Source: an uncultured Collinsella sp. (GTDB lineage: Bacteria > Actinomycetota > Coriobacteriia > Coriobacteriales > Coriobacteriaceae). From it: DNA of 19,282 bases. The stretch spans positions 1 through 19,282 of the forward strand of contig CABSNL010000038.1 in assembly GCA_902479095.1 (NCBI GenBank), given 5' to 3'. Each line of letters begins with the position of its first letter. Positions within the stretch are counted from its first letter, which is position 1. The notes below the pieces were generated by a model, which saw nothing but the letters and a program-made list of their open reading frames with translations, was not told where the DNA came from and did not search any database. Position numbers and translations under genes: made by a program. This document shows positions 1 to 9,110 of this stretch, in pieces.

Positions 1-45
1 ACACTTCTAGCTTCGTCGGCAGCGTCAGATGTGTATAAGAGACAG
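1..45 (+). other. Untrimmed Illumina Nextera adapter (not genomic)
   Basis: Bases 13-45 equal the Nextera read-1 transposase adapter, including the 19-base mosaic end AGATGTGTATAAGAGACAG at 27-45. Bases 1-4 (ACAC) are the end of the P5 arm and bases 5-12 (TTCTAGCT) sit exactly where the 8-base i5 index belongs; from memory this equals index S515. The genome therefore begins at 46, and this is the raw end of a contig. Any gene call that starts at the ATG at 29 carries the well-known artefactual N-terminus MCIRDS. Confidence 0.98.
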
Positions 46-352
46 CGGCTACGTGGTGAGCGTCCCGCGCTGGATTCAGCCGAGTGAGGAAGGCGTTGAG
101 ATCGGCGCGCTGGCAACGGGGGAGGGCGGCATCACCGACGACGTCTCGGCCCGCCATGCCCATATCTGGTGCGACGAGTCTGGCGCATGGTTTGTCGAGG
201 ACCTGTCGTTCACTAACGGCACCGTGGTGGTAAACGGGGCCACGAGTGTGTGTATTCAAGTAGAGCCCGGCCGCTCCGCCCAGCTCAACCCCGGCGACGA
301 GCTCAAACTCGGCGAATCCACCACCTACGCCATCCTGCTCGGCGCCCTCTAG
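46..352 (+). CDS. FHA-domain protein, C-terminal fragment (5' end missing)
   Basis: The reading frame is open from the adapter junction to the TAG at 350-352, giving about 101 residues. The visible part is a forkhead-associated (FHA) fold, a phosphothreonine-peptide binding module. It has the pattern G-x-L-A (GALATG), then a serine-Arg-His core (SARHAHI), then W-F-V-E-D-L with TNGT and VNG, and a closing L-N-P-G-D-E-L-K-L-G strand. These match the conserved Ser-x-x-His and Asn-Gly-Thr positions that contact phosphothreonine in this family. The N-terminus is lost at the contig end, so the full protein could be a stand-alone FHA protein or one with an N-terminal DUF3662-type or membrane domain, as is common in actinobacterial loci with Ser/Thr kinases. 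The apparent start at 29 lies in adapter sequence and must not be used. Confidence 0.85.
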
Positions 353-399
353 CCGGCAGTTAGGGACGTTCCTTTCCTGCCGGTACTTGGGGACACTCC
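353..399. repeat. Intergenic dispersed-repeat copy (GGGACGTTCC type)
   Basis: The 19-base string GGGACGTTCCTTTCCTGCC at 363-381 recurs exactly at 6123-6141. Here it is enclosed by 7-base inverted arms CCGGCAG (353-359) and CTGCCGG (377-383), and is followed by ACTTGGGGAC at about 385-394, which also recurs in the second copy. It starts immediately after the FHA stop codon. It has the look of a dispersed REP-like intergenic element; whether it is mobilised by a transposase elsewhere in the genome cannot be seen here. Confidence 0.6.
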
Positions 400-463
400 T
401 TGGCGCGTCAGAGCCAGTCGTCCGGGGATGGAGGGACCATTCTGGCCTTTGGCGGTCACCCGA

Positions 464-477
464 GGTAAACCTTTACC
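464..477. promoter_or_regulatory. Palindrome GGTAAACCTTTACC, possible operator
   Basis: A perfect 14-base inverted repeat (GGTAAA-CC-TTTACC) lies about 40 bases upstream of the promoter-like hexamer at 517-522. The position suits an activator or repressor site for nifJ, but no regulator family is recognised from the sequence. Confidence 0.3.
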
Positions 478-489
478 GCCCGCCTATAT

Positions 490-522
490 TTGTCGAAATT
501 ACACTTAACGGCGGGGTACAAT
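490..522 (+). promoter_or_regulatory. Promoter-like site for nifJ
   Basis: TACAAT at 517-522 resembles a -10 box and is preceded by GGGG. TTGTCG at 490-495 resembles a -35 box, but the 21-base spacer is longer than the usual 16-18. Similar GGG-preceded hexamers precede three other genes in this window. This is pattern-based and tentative. Confidence 0.3.
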
Positions 523-755
523 AAACCCGCATGCGGATTTCCGTTGCGGGCGCTTCCCATCGCCGGGGCGTGCCCGGGAGCATCCGGCATGCGGCCTTTG
601 CGGCGCTCGGTCATGTGCAAGACGGGCGGTCGGGTCTGTGGGGCGCATCAGCTGTCCCTCGCCTCGGCATGTCTTCTCTCCACGCCACGTACCTGCTGCT
701 GAGCCTGCCTGCCAGATGATTGGAAGCAACAGCGTAAATCCCATCACGCCAACAT

Positions 756-771
756 CCCGGCGATCGCCGGG
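756..771. promoter_or_regulatory. 16-bp perfect palindrome CCCGGCGATCGCCGGG
   Basis: A perfectly self-complementary 16-mer ends 32 bases before the nifJ start codon and about 20 bases before its ribosome binding site. As DNA it could be a dimeric regulator site; as RNA it could fold into a 6-bp stem with a GATC loop close to the Shine-Dalgarno sequence. Confidence 0.4.
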
Positions 772-803
772 GCCTGTATACCTATATGAGAGGAGAGGGG
801 TAT

Positions 804-4343
<3,540 letters not shown>

Positions 4344-4353
4344 GTCTCCCACC

Positions 4354-4478
4354 GCAGGATCTGAGGGCTGACCTTCGCGGACGTCCTCGGACATGAAAGA
4401 ACCCCCGCTGCGCACTACGTGCGGCGGGGGTTCTTTCGTCCTGCGGAGTGTCCGCGAAGGTCAGCCCTCAGATCCTGC
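4354..4478. repeat. 125-bp nested inverted repeat after nifJ
   Basis: Arms at 4354-4382 and 4450-4478 are perfectly complementary over 29 bases, beginning GCAGGATCTGAGGGCTGACC on the left. Between them is a second, independent hairpin (4395-4437). Almost the whole 125 bases can fold into one long stem or into the inner stem alone. The arms are too long and exact for an ordinary terminator. They could be an invertible segment, a short non-autonomous mobile element, or a processing and stability structure at the nifJ 3' end. No recombinase gene lies beside it. Confidence 0.85.
4395..4437. terminator. Bidirectional intrinsic terminator
   Basis: GAAAGAACCCCCGC (4395-4408) pairs perfectly with GCGGGGGTTCTTTC (4424-4437), and the stem continues after a TG bulge with CGCAC/GTGCG (4411-4415/4419-4423) around a TAC loop. 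The A-rich and T-rich ends of the stem suit termination on both strands. It lies about 50 bases after the nifJ stop. Confidence 0.8.
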
Positions 4479-4537
4479 TACGACTACGACCTCGGATTGT
4501 GTGGGCGGATGAAGGACGTGGTTGTGGGGGCCTTTAG

Positions 4538-4589
4538 TCCCCTTCGCTGTTTCGCGGCTTTGCCGCGAAACCTAGCGCCACTTTGGGGA
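4538..4589. repeat. Stable hairpin with flanking complementary arms
   Basis: GTTTCGCGGC (4549-4558) and GCCGCGAAAC (4562-4571) form a perfect 10-bp stem with a TTT loop. Outside it CGCT/AGCG (4545-4548/4574-4577) and TCCCC/GGGGA (4538-4542/4585-4589) also pair, extending the structure. There is no U-tract, so it is not a typical terminator. It may be a dispersed intergenic palindrome or a structured RNA. Confidence 0.55.
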
Positions 4590-4894
4590 TGGATGGAGGT
4601 TTTGGCTGTTGCTGCCTTCTATCCCCGTGCTTTGGGGCTGGTTGCCTTTTTGGAGCTCATCTTTATTCCTTATGCTGAATGAAAAGCCCCATGTTTTTGC
4701 AGGGGTGCATACTCGTCTTATTAATGCATAGAATCTCGTATAGTGCGAGTAAGATATTACGTTGTCTGTTTTGTGTTTAGTGGAGATATAGTTTGCATAA
4801 TCTAGTCTAATCCCTGCTCTATTAAAATAAAGTTGCACGTAAATGGCGTAGATATACCTAAGCTGTGCTTCTTTACGCTGAGCGGGTAAAAATG

Positions 4895-4936
4895 ACCGTT
4901 CACCGTTCAACTGTTTTCAAAATGAATAAAATGAGC
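4895..4936. promoter_or_regulatory. Tandem ACCGTTC repeats and ARG-box-like string upstream of arcC
   Basis: ACCGTTC occurs twice head-to-tail (4895-4901 and 4902-4908). Just downstream, ATGAATAAAA at 4922-4931 matches the first part of the Bacillus AhrC/ArgR operator consensus (CATGAATAAAAATKCAAK), though the second half does not match well. Both lie 90-135 bases before the carbamate kinase start, in the AT-rich region. Arginine-responsive control of a carbamate kinase gene would make biological sense, but the match is partial. Confidence 0.3.
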
Positions 4937-5028
4937 GATAAAGAGAATATAAACCTTAATAAACTCGCGTATCGCACGGACACGGGTTATTAATGGGTTG
5001 TAGGCCTTTTACAGAAGGGATTCCAGCA

Positions 5029-5991
5029 ATGTCTAAGCCTCTTGGCAAGCCCGATCGTATTGTCGTCGCCCTTGGCGGCAACGCCCTCGGCAACAACCCC
5101 GTCGAGCAGATCGAGGCCGTGAGCAACACCGCCCACGCTCTCCTTGGTCTTATCGAGCAGGGTAACGAGATCATCATCACCCACGGCAACGGCCCGCAGG
5201 TCGGCATGATCCAGAACGCCTTCGCCGCTGCCCACGATGCCATCGGCACCCCCGAGATGCCGCTGCCCGAGTGTGGCGCCATGTCCCAGGGCTATATTGG
5301 TTATCACCTGCAGCAGGGCATCGGCCGCGAGATGCACAAGCGCTATAAGCGTTGGCACGCCGCCACCGTCGTCACCCAGATCGAGTGCGATCCGGATGAT
5401 CCCGCGTTCAAGAACCCGACCAAGCCGATCGGCCCCTTCTACACCGAGGAGCAGGCCAAGGAGTTCATGGCCGAGGACCCCTCCAAGGTCTTCGTCGAGG
5501 ATTCCGGCCGCGGCTGGCGTCGCGTCGTCGCTTCCCCCGATCCCAAGAAGATCGTCGAGGCTGACTCCATCCTCAACCTGCTCGACAACGAGTTCATCGT
5601 CATCGCCTGCGGTGGCGGCGGCATCCCCGTCGTTCGCGACTACGAGAACAAGGGCTGCTACAAGGGCGTTCCCGCCGTCATCGACAAGGACCTGGGCGGC
5701 GAGCTGCTGGCCGAGGACTGCGACGCCGACGTTCTGTTCCTGCTGACCGCCGTTGAGCATGTCGCCATCAACTTTGGCAAGCCCAACCAGGAGGAGCTCG
5801 AGGACCTCACCGCCGACGAGGCCGAGCGTCTGGCCGACGAGGGTCAGTTCGGCAAGGGTTCCATGGAGCCCAAGGTCCGCGCTGCCATCAAGTTCGCCCG
5901 TTCCCGCAAGGGCCGCACCTGCATCATCGGTGCTCTGGACAAGGCCGCCGAGACCATGGCCGGCCTCTCCGGTACCCGCATCCACGAGTAG
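5029..5991 (+). CDS. arcC: Carbamate kinase
   Basis: Catalyses the reversible transfer of phosphate between carbamoyl phosphate and ADP, giving ATP, carbamate and then ammonia plus CO2. It is typically the last, energy-yielding step of arginine, agmatine, allantoin or other carbamoyl-phosphate-releasing fermentations. The 320 residues match the family length. Landmarks are VVALGGNALG (12-21), THGNGPQVG (51-59), ACGGGGIPV (193-201), the VIDKDLGGELLA segment (218-229), and a C-terminal IGALDKAAETMAG run (300-312). The ATG at 5029 is chosen over the in-frame ATG at 4993 because AGAAGGGA at 5013-5020 is well spaced to it and the family starts just before VVALGGNA. It stands alone: no arginine deiminase or ornithine/other carbamoyltransferase is in the window, so the source of carbamoyl phosphate is not shown. 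A terminator follows. Confidence 0.95.
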   Translation: MSKPLGKPDRIVVALGGNALGNNPVEQIEAVSNTAHALLGLIEQGNEIIITHGNGPQVGMIQNAFAAAHDAIGTPEMPLPECGAMSQGYIGYHLQQGIGREMHKRYKRWHAATVVTQIECDPDDPAFKNPTKPIGPFYTEEQAKEFMAEDPSKVFVEDSGRGWRRVVASPDPKKIVEADSILNLLDNEFIVIACGGGGIPVVRDYENKGCYKGVPAVIDKDLGGELLAEDCDADVLFLLTAVEHVAINFGKPNQEELEDLTADEAERLADEGQFGKGSMEPKVRAAIKFARSRKGRTCIIGALDKAAETMAGLSGTRIHE

Positions 5992-6056
5992 TCTCTACTC
6001 TGTTGCCTCTCTCGTGGGCGCCAGGCAAAGCGCCCGCAAACTAGCCTCTCTTCATG

Positions 6057-6093
6057 AGCCCCGCAGTCCGCTCCGACTGCGGGGCTTTTGTTT
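6057..6093 (+). terminator. Intrinsic terminator of arcC
   Basis: AGCCCCGCAGTC (6057-6068) and GACTGCGGGGCT (6075-6086) form a perfect 12-bp stem with a 6-base loop, followed by TTTTGTTT. It lies 65 bases after the arcC stop codon. Confidence 0.9.
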
Positions 6094-6095
6094 CA

Positions 6096-6233
6096 ACCCG
6101 GCACTTGGGGACCCGGCACTTGGGGACGTTCCTTTCCTGCCAACAGCTTGGGGCAGCCCTTTTCGACAGCGCGAGCGGTCGTCTGCAAAGACCGTCCCCA
6201 GTGGCTGGTCATTTAAGTCTGTCCCCAATGACT
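6096..6233. repeat. Repeat cluster between convergent genes
   Basis: ACCCGGCACTTGGGG is present twice in perfect tandem (6096-6110 and 6111-6125). It runs straight into ACGTTCCTTTCCTGCC, so that 6123-6141 equals 363-381 exactly. At the other end GTCCCCAGTGGCT (6194-6206) and GTCCCCAATGACT (6221-6233) are near-identical direct copies and are inverted relative to the left motif (TTGGGGAC versus GTCCCCAA). The cluster thus has inverted TTGGGGAC ends enclosing about 115 bases, as a short non-autonomous element might. Its right end overlaps the stop codon of the peptidase gene on the minus strand. Confidence 0.65.
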
Positions 6234-7236
6234 AGTAGTAGGCCCACATGGCTTTGATTTCGTTGAGGACTTCTACGACGCCCCAGCGGCGGGCGCTGCG
6301 GCTTTGCGAGTTGGGGTCGTAGACACCGATCTGGTCGGCGTCGTCAATCCCGTAGAGCACGATGTAATGACCAACGTTGGTAAACGTGCCGGGACGCACG
6401 GCGGCGATTACGGGGGCACCCGAGCGCAAGGCCTGGGCCATCGAGTCTCGATCGTTGTAGAGCTGCGTCCCGTTAAGCCCCAGCTGCCCAGCGCCGCTCG
6501 TCATAAACGACCACTCGGTGGCACCGGTGGGTGCATAGTTGCCCGCCTCGGAAAGAGCGCACATATCGACAGGCGTCATATCGGTGTGGCCGGTCTTATA
6601 GATGTAGACCATGGTAAGACAGGTGGGGCCGCAGGCATTTTGACGGATGCTACCGCCGGCGTAGGGCAGCTCCGACCATGCCGGATCGATCTGATAGATA
6701 TGGGGCATGGTGCCGGCTTGCCACTGCGAGCGCGGGGTCGAAAACGCAAACGAGTAGCCGGGCGCAACCGGGGCCTTGAGCAGCTTGTCCTCGGCGGCGG
6801 GCTCCAGGCCGGCAGAGCCATGCGAGGCACACGACCCCAGATACACAAAGGCCAGACATGCCATGATGGAGCACAGGACAAGACAGAGACGATGAATCCG
6901 CGGATTGGTGGCCCTGACACGTCCCATCGGCCGTGCCTGCTTTGCGCTGCGTCCGTCGCGGGGCTTCGAAAAGAAACGGCTGATGTGATTGTCAGACTTT
7001 CGTCGATCGTTTTTCTGCCGCCGAGGCACTTCGGCCCGGCGTTGACGGGTGCCCGAGTATGGGCAATCAGCCTGACGTGCGCTGGCATTCTGCGGCATAG
7101 ACGACGAGGGGCGATCCTGCGGACGCTGCGGGTTCTGCGGCCCGTCGCTGTCAGAAACACTCCTGGATGTTGGCGTGGTACGCCCGGCAAGGCGAACGTT
7201 TCGCTGCCGTTCGCCGTCGTTGTATCCGTATGCCAT
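6232..7236 (-). CDS. Membrane-anchored C39-like (papain-fold) cysteine peptidase
   Basis: 334 residues. Residues 1-113 are polar, very rich in Arg, Gln, Ser and Pro, and look disordered and cytoplasmic. A single hydrophobic segment follows at about 116-135. The rest is an extracytoplasmic domain of the peptidase C39-like family (Peptidase_C39_2 type): QNACGPTCL with the presumed nucleophile C202 and oxyanion Q199, GHYIVLYG with H290, and YDPNS with D307. The family includes secreted peptidases and possible cell-wall-acting enzymes; the substrate here is unknown. GAGG, eight bases before the ATG at 7236, supports this start. An internal Met104 would turn the hydrophobic segment into a signal peptide ending in LGSC, a lipobox-like sequence, but its upstream sequence is a poor ribosome binding site. 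The gene is convergent with arcC and divergent from the permease; its stop codon lies in the repeat cluster. Confidence 0.8.
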   Translation of the reverse strand: MAYGYNDGERQRNVRLAGRTTPTSRSVSDSDGPQNPQRPQDRPSSSMPQNASARQADCPYSGTRQRRAEVPRRQKNDRRKSDNHISRFFSKPRDGRSAKQARPMGRVRATNPRIHRLCLVLCSIMACLAFVYLGSCASHGSAGLEPAAEDKLLKAPVAPGYSFAFSTPRSQWQAGTMPHIYQIDPAWSELPYAGGSIRQNACGPTCLTMVYIYKTGHTDMTPVDMCALSEAGNYAPTGATEWSFMTSGAGQLGLNGTQLYNDRDSMAQALRSGAPVIAAVRPGTFTNVGHYIVLYGIDDADQIGVYDPNSQSRSARRWGVVEVLNEIKAMWAYY

Positions 7237-7352
7237 TTGTACCGCCTCGTCTCATGTATGACCCGTCCATCCTACAAAAAAGACGTGCAGCAAATGAGTG
7301 CGTGCAACAAAAGTTCGATAAACGGCATGAACAGGGTGGACTTGGCGCTCCC

Positions 7353-7383
7353 CGCCGTTCGTCCCAAAAACGGCGCCGTTCGT
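7353..7383 (+). promoter_or_regulatory. Candidate LytTR-type operator: CGCCGTTCGT direct repeat, 21-bp period
   Basis: CGCCGTTCGT occurs exactly at 7353-7362 and 7374-7383, separated by 11 bases. Two direct repeats of about 9-10 bases on the same DNA face, 21-22 bases apart, are the known architecture of LytTR-domain operators (E. coli YpdB: 10-bp repeat with an 11-bp spacer). The core fits the general LytTR consensus [TA][AC][CA]GTTN[AG][TG] at eight of nine positions. It lies 145-175 bases before the permease start, and two LytTR regulators are encoded downstream. The second copy overlaps a palindrome, AACGGCGCCGTT (7369-7380), so a different dimeric regulator is possible. Confidence 0.5.
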
Positions 7384-7436
7384 TTTGCGATTCTGCCTTC
7401 GGTCGAGCCACAAGCGGCGTTGCTGCGCCAAGGCCG

Positions 7437-7505
7437 TATCTTAAAGCCACGAAATAAAAGCGCGCGGCAAAACGGACCGCGCAAGGGGTGACGCCAAGGG
7501 GCGTC
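7437..7505 (+). promoter_or_regulatory. Probable leader of the permease gene, with two small hairpins
   Basis: TATCTT at 7437-7442 is a possible -10 box without a clear -35, as expected for an activator-dependent promoter. Downstream lie two hairpins: GCGCGG/CCGCGC (7462-7467/7477-7482) and GACGCC/GGCGTC (7490-7495/7500-7505), the latter followed by AAAAA and then the permease ribosome binding site. Their role is unknown. Confidence 0.3.
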
Positions 7506-7527
7506 AAAAAGGAAAGGAGGGGGAACA

Positions 7528-8979
7528 ATGGCGGACAAGAACGCAGAAGTTGCAGTCGAGGGTGATGGCGGCATGAAGAAAACGCTTTCGCTCTGGAACT
7601 TCTTCACCATCGGTTTCGGTGCCATCATCGGTACCGGTTGGGTTCTGCAGGTTGGCGACTGGATGGTCGTGGGCGGCGGTCCCGTTCCCGCTATGATCGC
7701 ATTTCTCTTGGGTGCAATCTTCCTCGTGCCCGTCGGAGCTGTTTTCGGTGAGCTCACGGCTGCTATCCCCATCTCGGGCGGCATCGTCGAGTATGTCGAT
7801 CGTAGCTTTGGCCGTACGCTGAGCTACATCACCGGATGGCTTTTGGCCCTGGGCAACGGCATCCTGTGCCCGTGGGAGGCCATCGCCATTTCGACCCTCG
7901 TGTCCGAGATGTTCGGCAGCCTGCCCGGCCTTGAGTGGCTGCGCGCCGTCAAGCTCTACACCATACTGGGGGCCGACGTCTACCTGTTCCCGACGCTGAT
8001 CGCGCTCGGCTTTGCAGTCTACGTCATCTTCCTCAACTTCCGCGGTGCCAGCTCGGCCGCCAAGCTCCAGGCCTTCCTGACCAAGGCCCTGCTCTGCGGC
8101 ATGCTGCTCGCCATGGGCGTCTCGCTGTTCACCGGCTCGCCGGACAACGCCATGCCCGTGTTCTCCCAGGTCGCCGGCGCTGGCGGCGGCAAGGCCGCTA
8201 CCGAGAGCACCAGCCTGTTCGCCGGCATCGTGTCGGTCCTGGTTCTGACTCCGTTCTTCTACGCCGGTTTCGACACCATTCCTCAGCAGGCTGAGGAAGC
8301 AGCCGAGGGCCTCAACTGGAACAAGTTCGGCAAGATCATCTCCCTGGCCCTGCTGGCCGCTGGCGGCTTCTACATGGTCTGCATCTACTCGTTCGGCACC
8401 ATCCTCGACTGGCATGAGTTTGTTAAGAGCCCGGTTCCCGCGCTTGCCTGCCTCAAGGGCATCAACATGCTTCTGTACCTGGCCATGCTCGTCATCGCCA
8501 CGCTTGGACCCATGGGTCCGATGAACTCCTTCTACGGCGCCACGAGCCGCATCATGCTCGCCATGGGCCGCAAGGGCCAGCTGCCCGAGCAGTTCGCCGA
8601 GGTCGACCCCAAGTCCGGCGCTCCCAAGCTCGCCTGCGTCGTTCTGGGCGTCATCACCGTCGTCGGTCCGTTCCTGGGCAAGAACATGCTCATCCCTCTG
8701 ACCAACGTGTCGGCTCTCGCCTTCATCTTCTCCTGCGGCATGGTCGCCCTCGCTTGCCTGCGTATGCGCTTCACCGAGCCCGACCTGCCTCGTCCCTACG
8801 AGGTGCCCGGCGGCAAGTTTGGCATCTGCCTCGCCATCGCTGCCTGCGCCATCATCATCGGCCTGCTCGTGATTCCGTTCTCTCCCGCCTCCCTCAACAT
8901 GGTGGAGTGGAGCATCGTGATCGGCTGGTTGGCTATTGGCCTGGCTCTCATGGCCTTCACCAATTCCCGCAAAAAGTAA
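7528..8979 (+). CDS. APC-family amino acid/amine permease
   Basis: A 483-residue integral membrane protein with about twelve hydrophobic segments, the usual size for the amino acid-polyamine-organocation superfamily. The N-terminal helix carries GFGAIIGTGW (about 30-39), the unwound substrate-binding stretch of helix 1 in this fold. A later segment has FFYAGFDTIPQQAEEA (about 246-261), the conserved helix-6 region ending in the AEE motif. It probably imports an amino acid or related amine or amide by secondary transport; the substrate cannot be read from sequence. A strong ribosome binding site (AAAGGAGGGGG, about 7513-7523) supports the ATG at 7528. It precedes an amidohydrolase in the same direction by 131 bases, suggesting an uptake-and-hydrolysis pair, and its upstream region carries the candidate LytTR operator. 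Confidence 0.9.
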   Translation: MADKNAEVAVEGDGGMKKTLSLWNFFTIGFGAIIGTGWVLQVGDWMVVGGGPVPAMIAFLLGAIFLVPVGAVFGELTAAIPISGGIVEYVDRSFGRTLSYITGWLLALGNGILCPWEAIAISTLVSEMFGSLPGLEWLRAVKLYTILGADVYLFPTLIALGFAVYVIFLNFRGASSAAKLQAFLTKALLCGMLLAMGVSLFTGSPDNAMPVFSQVAGAGGGKAATESTSLFAGIVSVLVLTPFFYAGFDTIPQQAEEAAEGLNWNKFGKIISLALLAAGGFYMVCIYSFGTILDWHEFVKSPVPALACLKGINMLLYLAMLVIATLGPMGPMNSFYGATSRIMLAMGRKGQLPEQFAEVDPKSGAPKLACVVLGVITVVGPFLGKNMLIPLTNVSALAFIFSCGMVALACLRMRFTEPDLPRPYEVPGGKFGICLAIAACAIIIGLLVIPFSPASLNMVEWSIVIGWLAIGLALMAFTNSRKK

Positions 8980-8985
8980 CGCCGA

Positions 8986-9037
8986 GCCGGGGCGGATCAG
9001 GTGCGCGGGACCCTCTCTTCCGCGCACCGAACCCGGC
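8986..9037 (+). terminator. Stem-loop between permease and amidohydrolase genes
   Basis: GGTGCGCGG (9000-9008) and CCGCGCACC (9020-9028) form a perfect 9-bp stem with an 11-base loop, with an outer GCCGGG/CCCGGC pairing (8986-8991/9032-9037). No T-tract follows, so it is more likely a processing, stability or partial-termination element than a full terminator. Confidence 0.55.
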
Positions 9038-9110
9038 ACCACTTGGGTAGCTTTGTGAGGCCTTAACCCAATACGGCCTCGCCCACTATATGGATCCATA
9101 AGGAGGAACC

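Larger units (their letters stand above)
400..803 (+). other. Non-coding leader region upstream of nifJ
   Basis: No credible gene is present: the short frames on both strands lack domain content and a good ribosome binding site. The stretch holds a palindrome at 464-477, a promoter-like site near 490-522, a hairpin with arms CCCGCA (526-531) and TGCGGG (545-550), further GC-rich self-complementary stretches from about 553 to 600, and a 16-base perfect palindrome at 756-771. If transcription starts after the site at 517-522, the nifJ message has a leader of roughly 275 bases. No known riboswitch class was recognised. Confidence 0.5.
4479..5028 (+). other. Non-coding region between nifJ and arcC, AT-rich in its second half
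   Basis: No convincing gene. A small open frame at 4419-4682 begins inside the nested inverted repeat, has no good ribosome binding site and no recognisable domain. A hairpin lies at 4538-4589. From about 4680 the base composition drops to roughly 35-40 percent GC, against over 60 percent in the flanking genes. This AT-rich part holds the tandem ACCGTTC repeats and an ARG-box-like string, and presumably the arcC promoter. Several weak promoter matches are possible (for example TTGTCT at 4761-4766 with GATATA 17 bases later), none decisive. Confidence 0.6.

Noticed and set aside
490..747. Short overlapping frames on both strands upstream of nifJ
   Set aside because: No ribosome binding site, no domain, and they sit in a structured leader region.
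4419..4682. 87-codon frame with a hydrophobic C-terminal half
   Set aside because: Starts inside the nested inverted repeat and terminator, lacks a ribosome binding site and spans a hairpin; considered non-coding.
4990..5985. Long minus-strand frame opposite arcC
   Set aside because: Same codon-bias shadow effect; arcC is unambiguous.
7237..7527. Possible T-box or known riboswitch ahead of the permease
   Set aside because: No T-box TGGNACCGCG-type sequence or recognised aptamer core; only two small hairpins are present.
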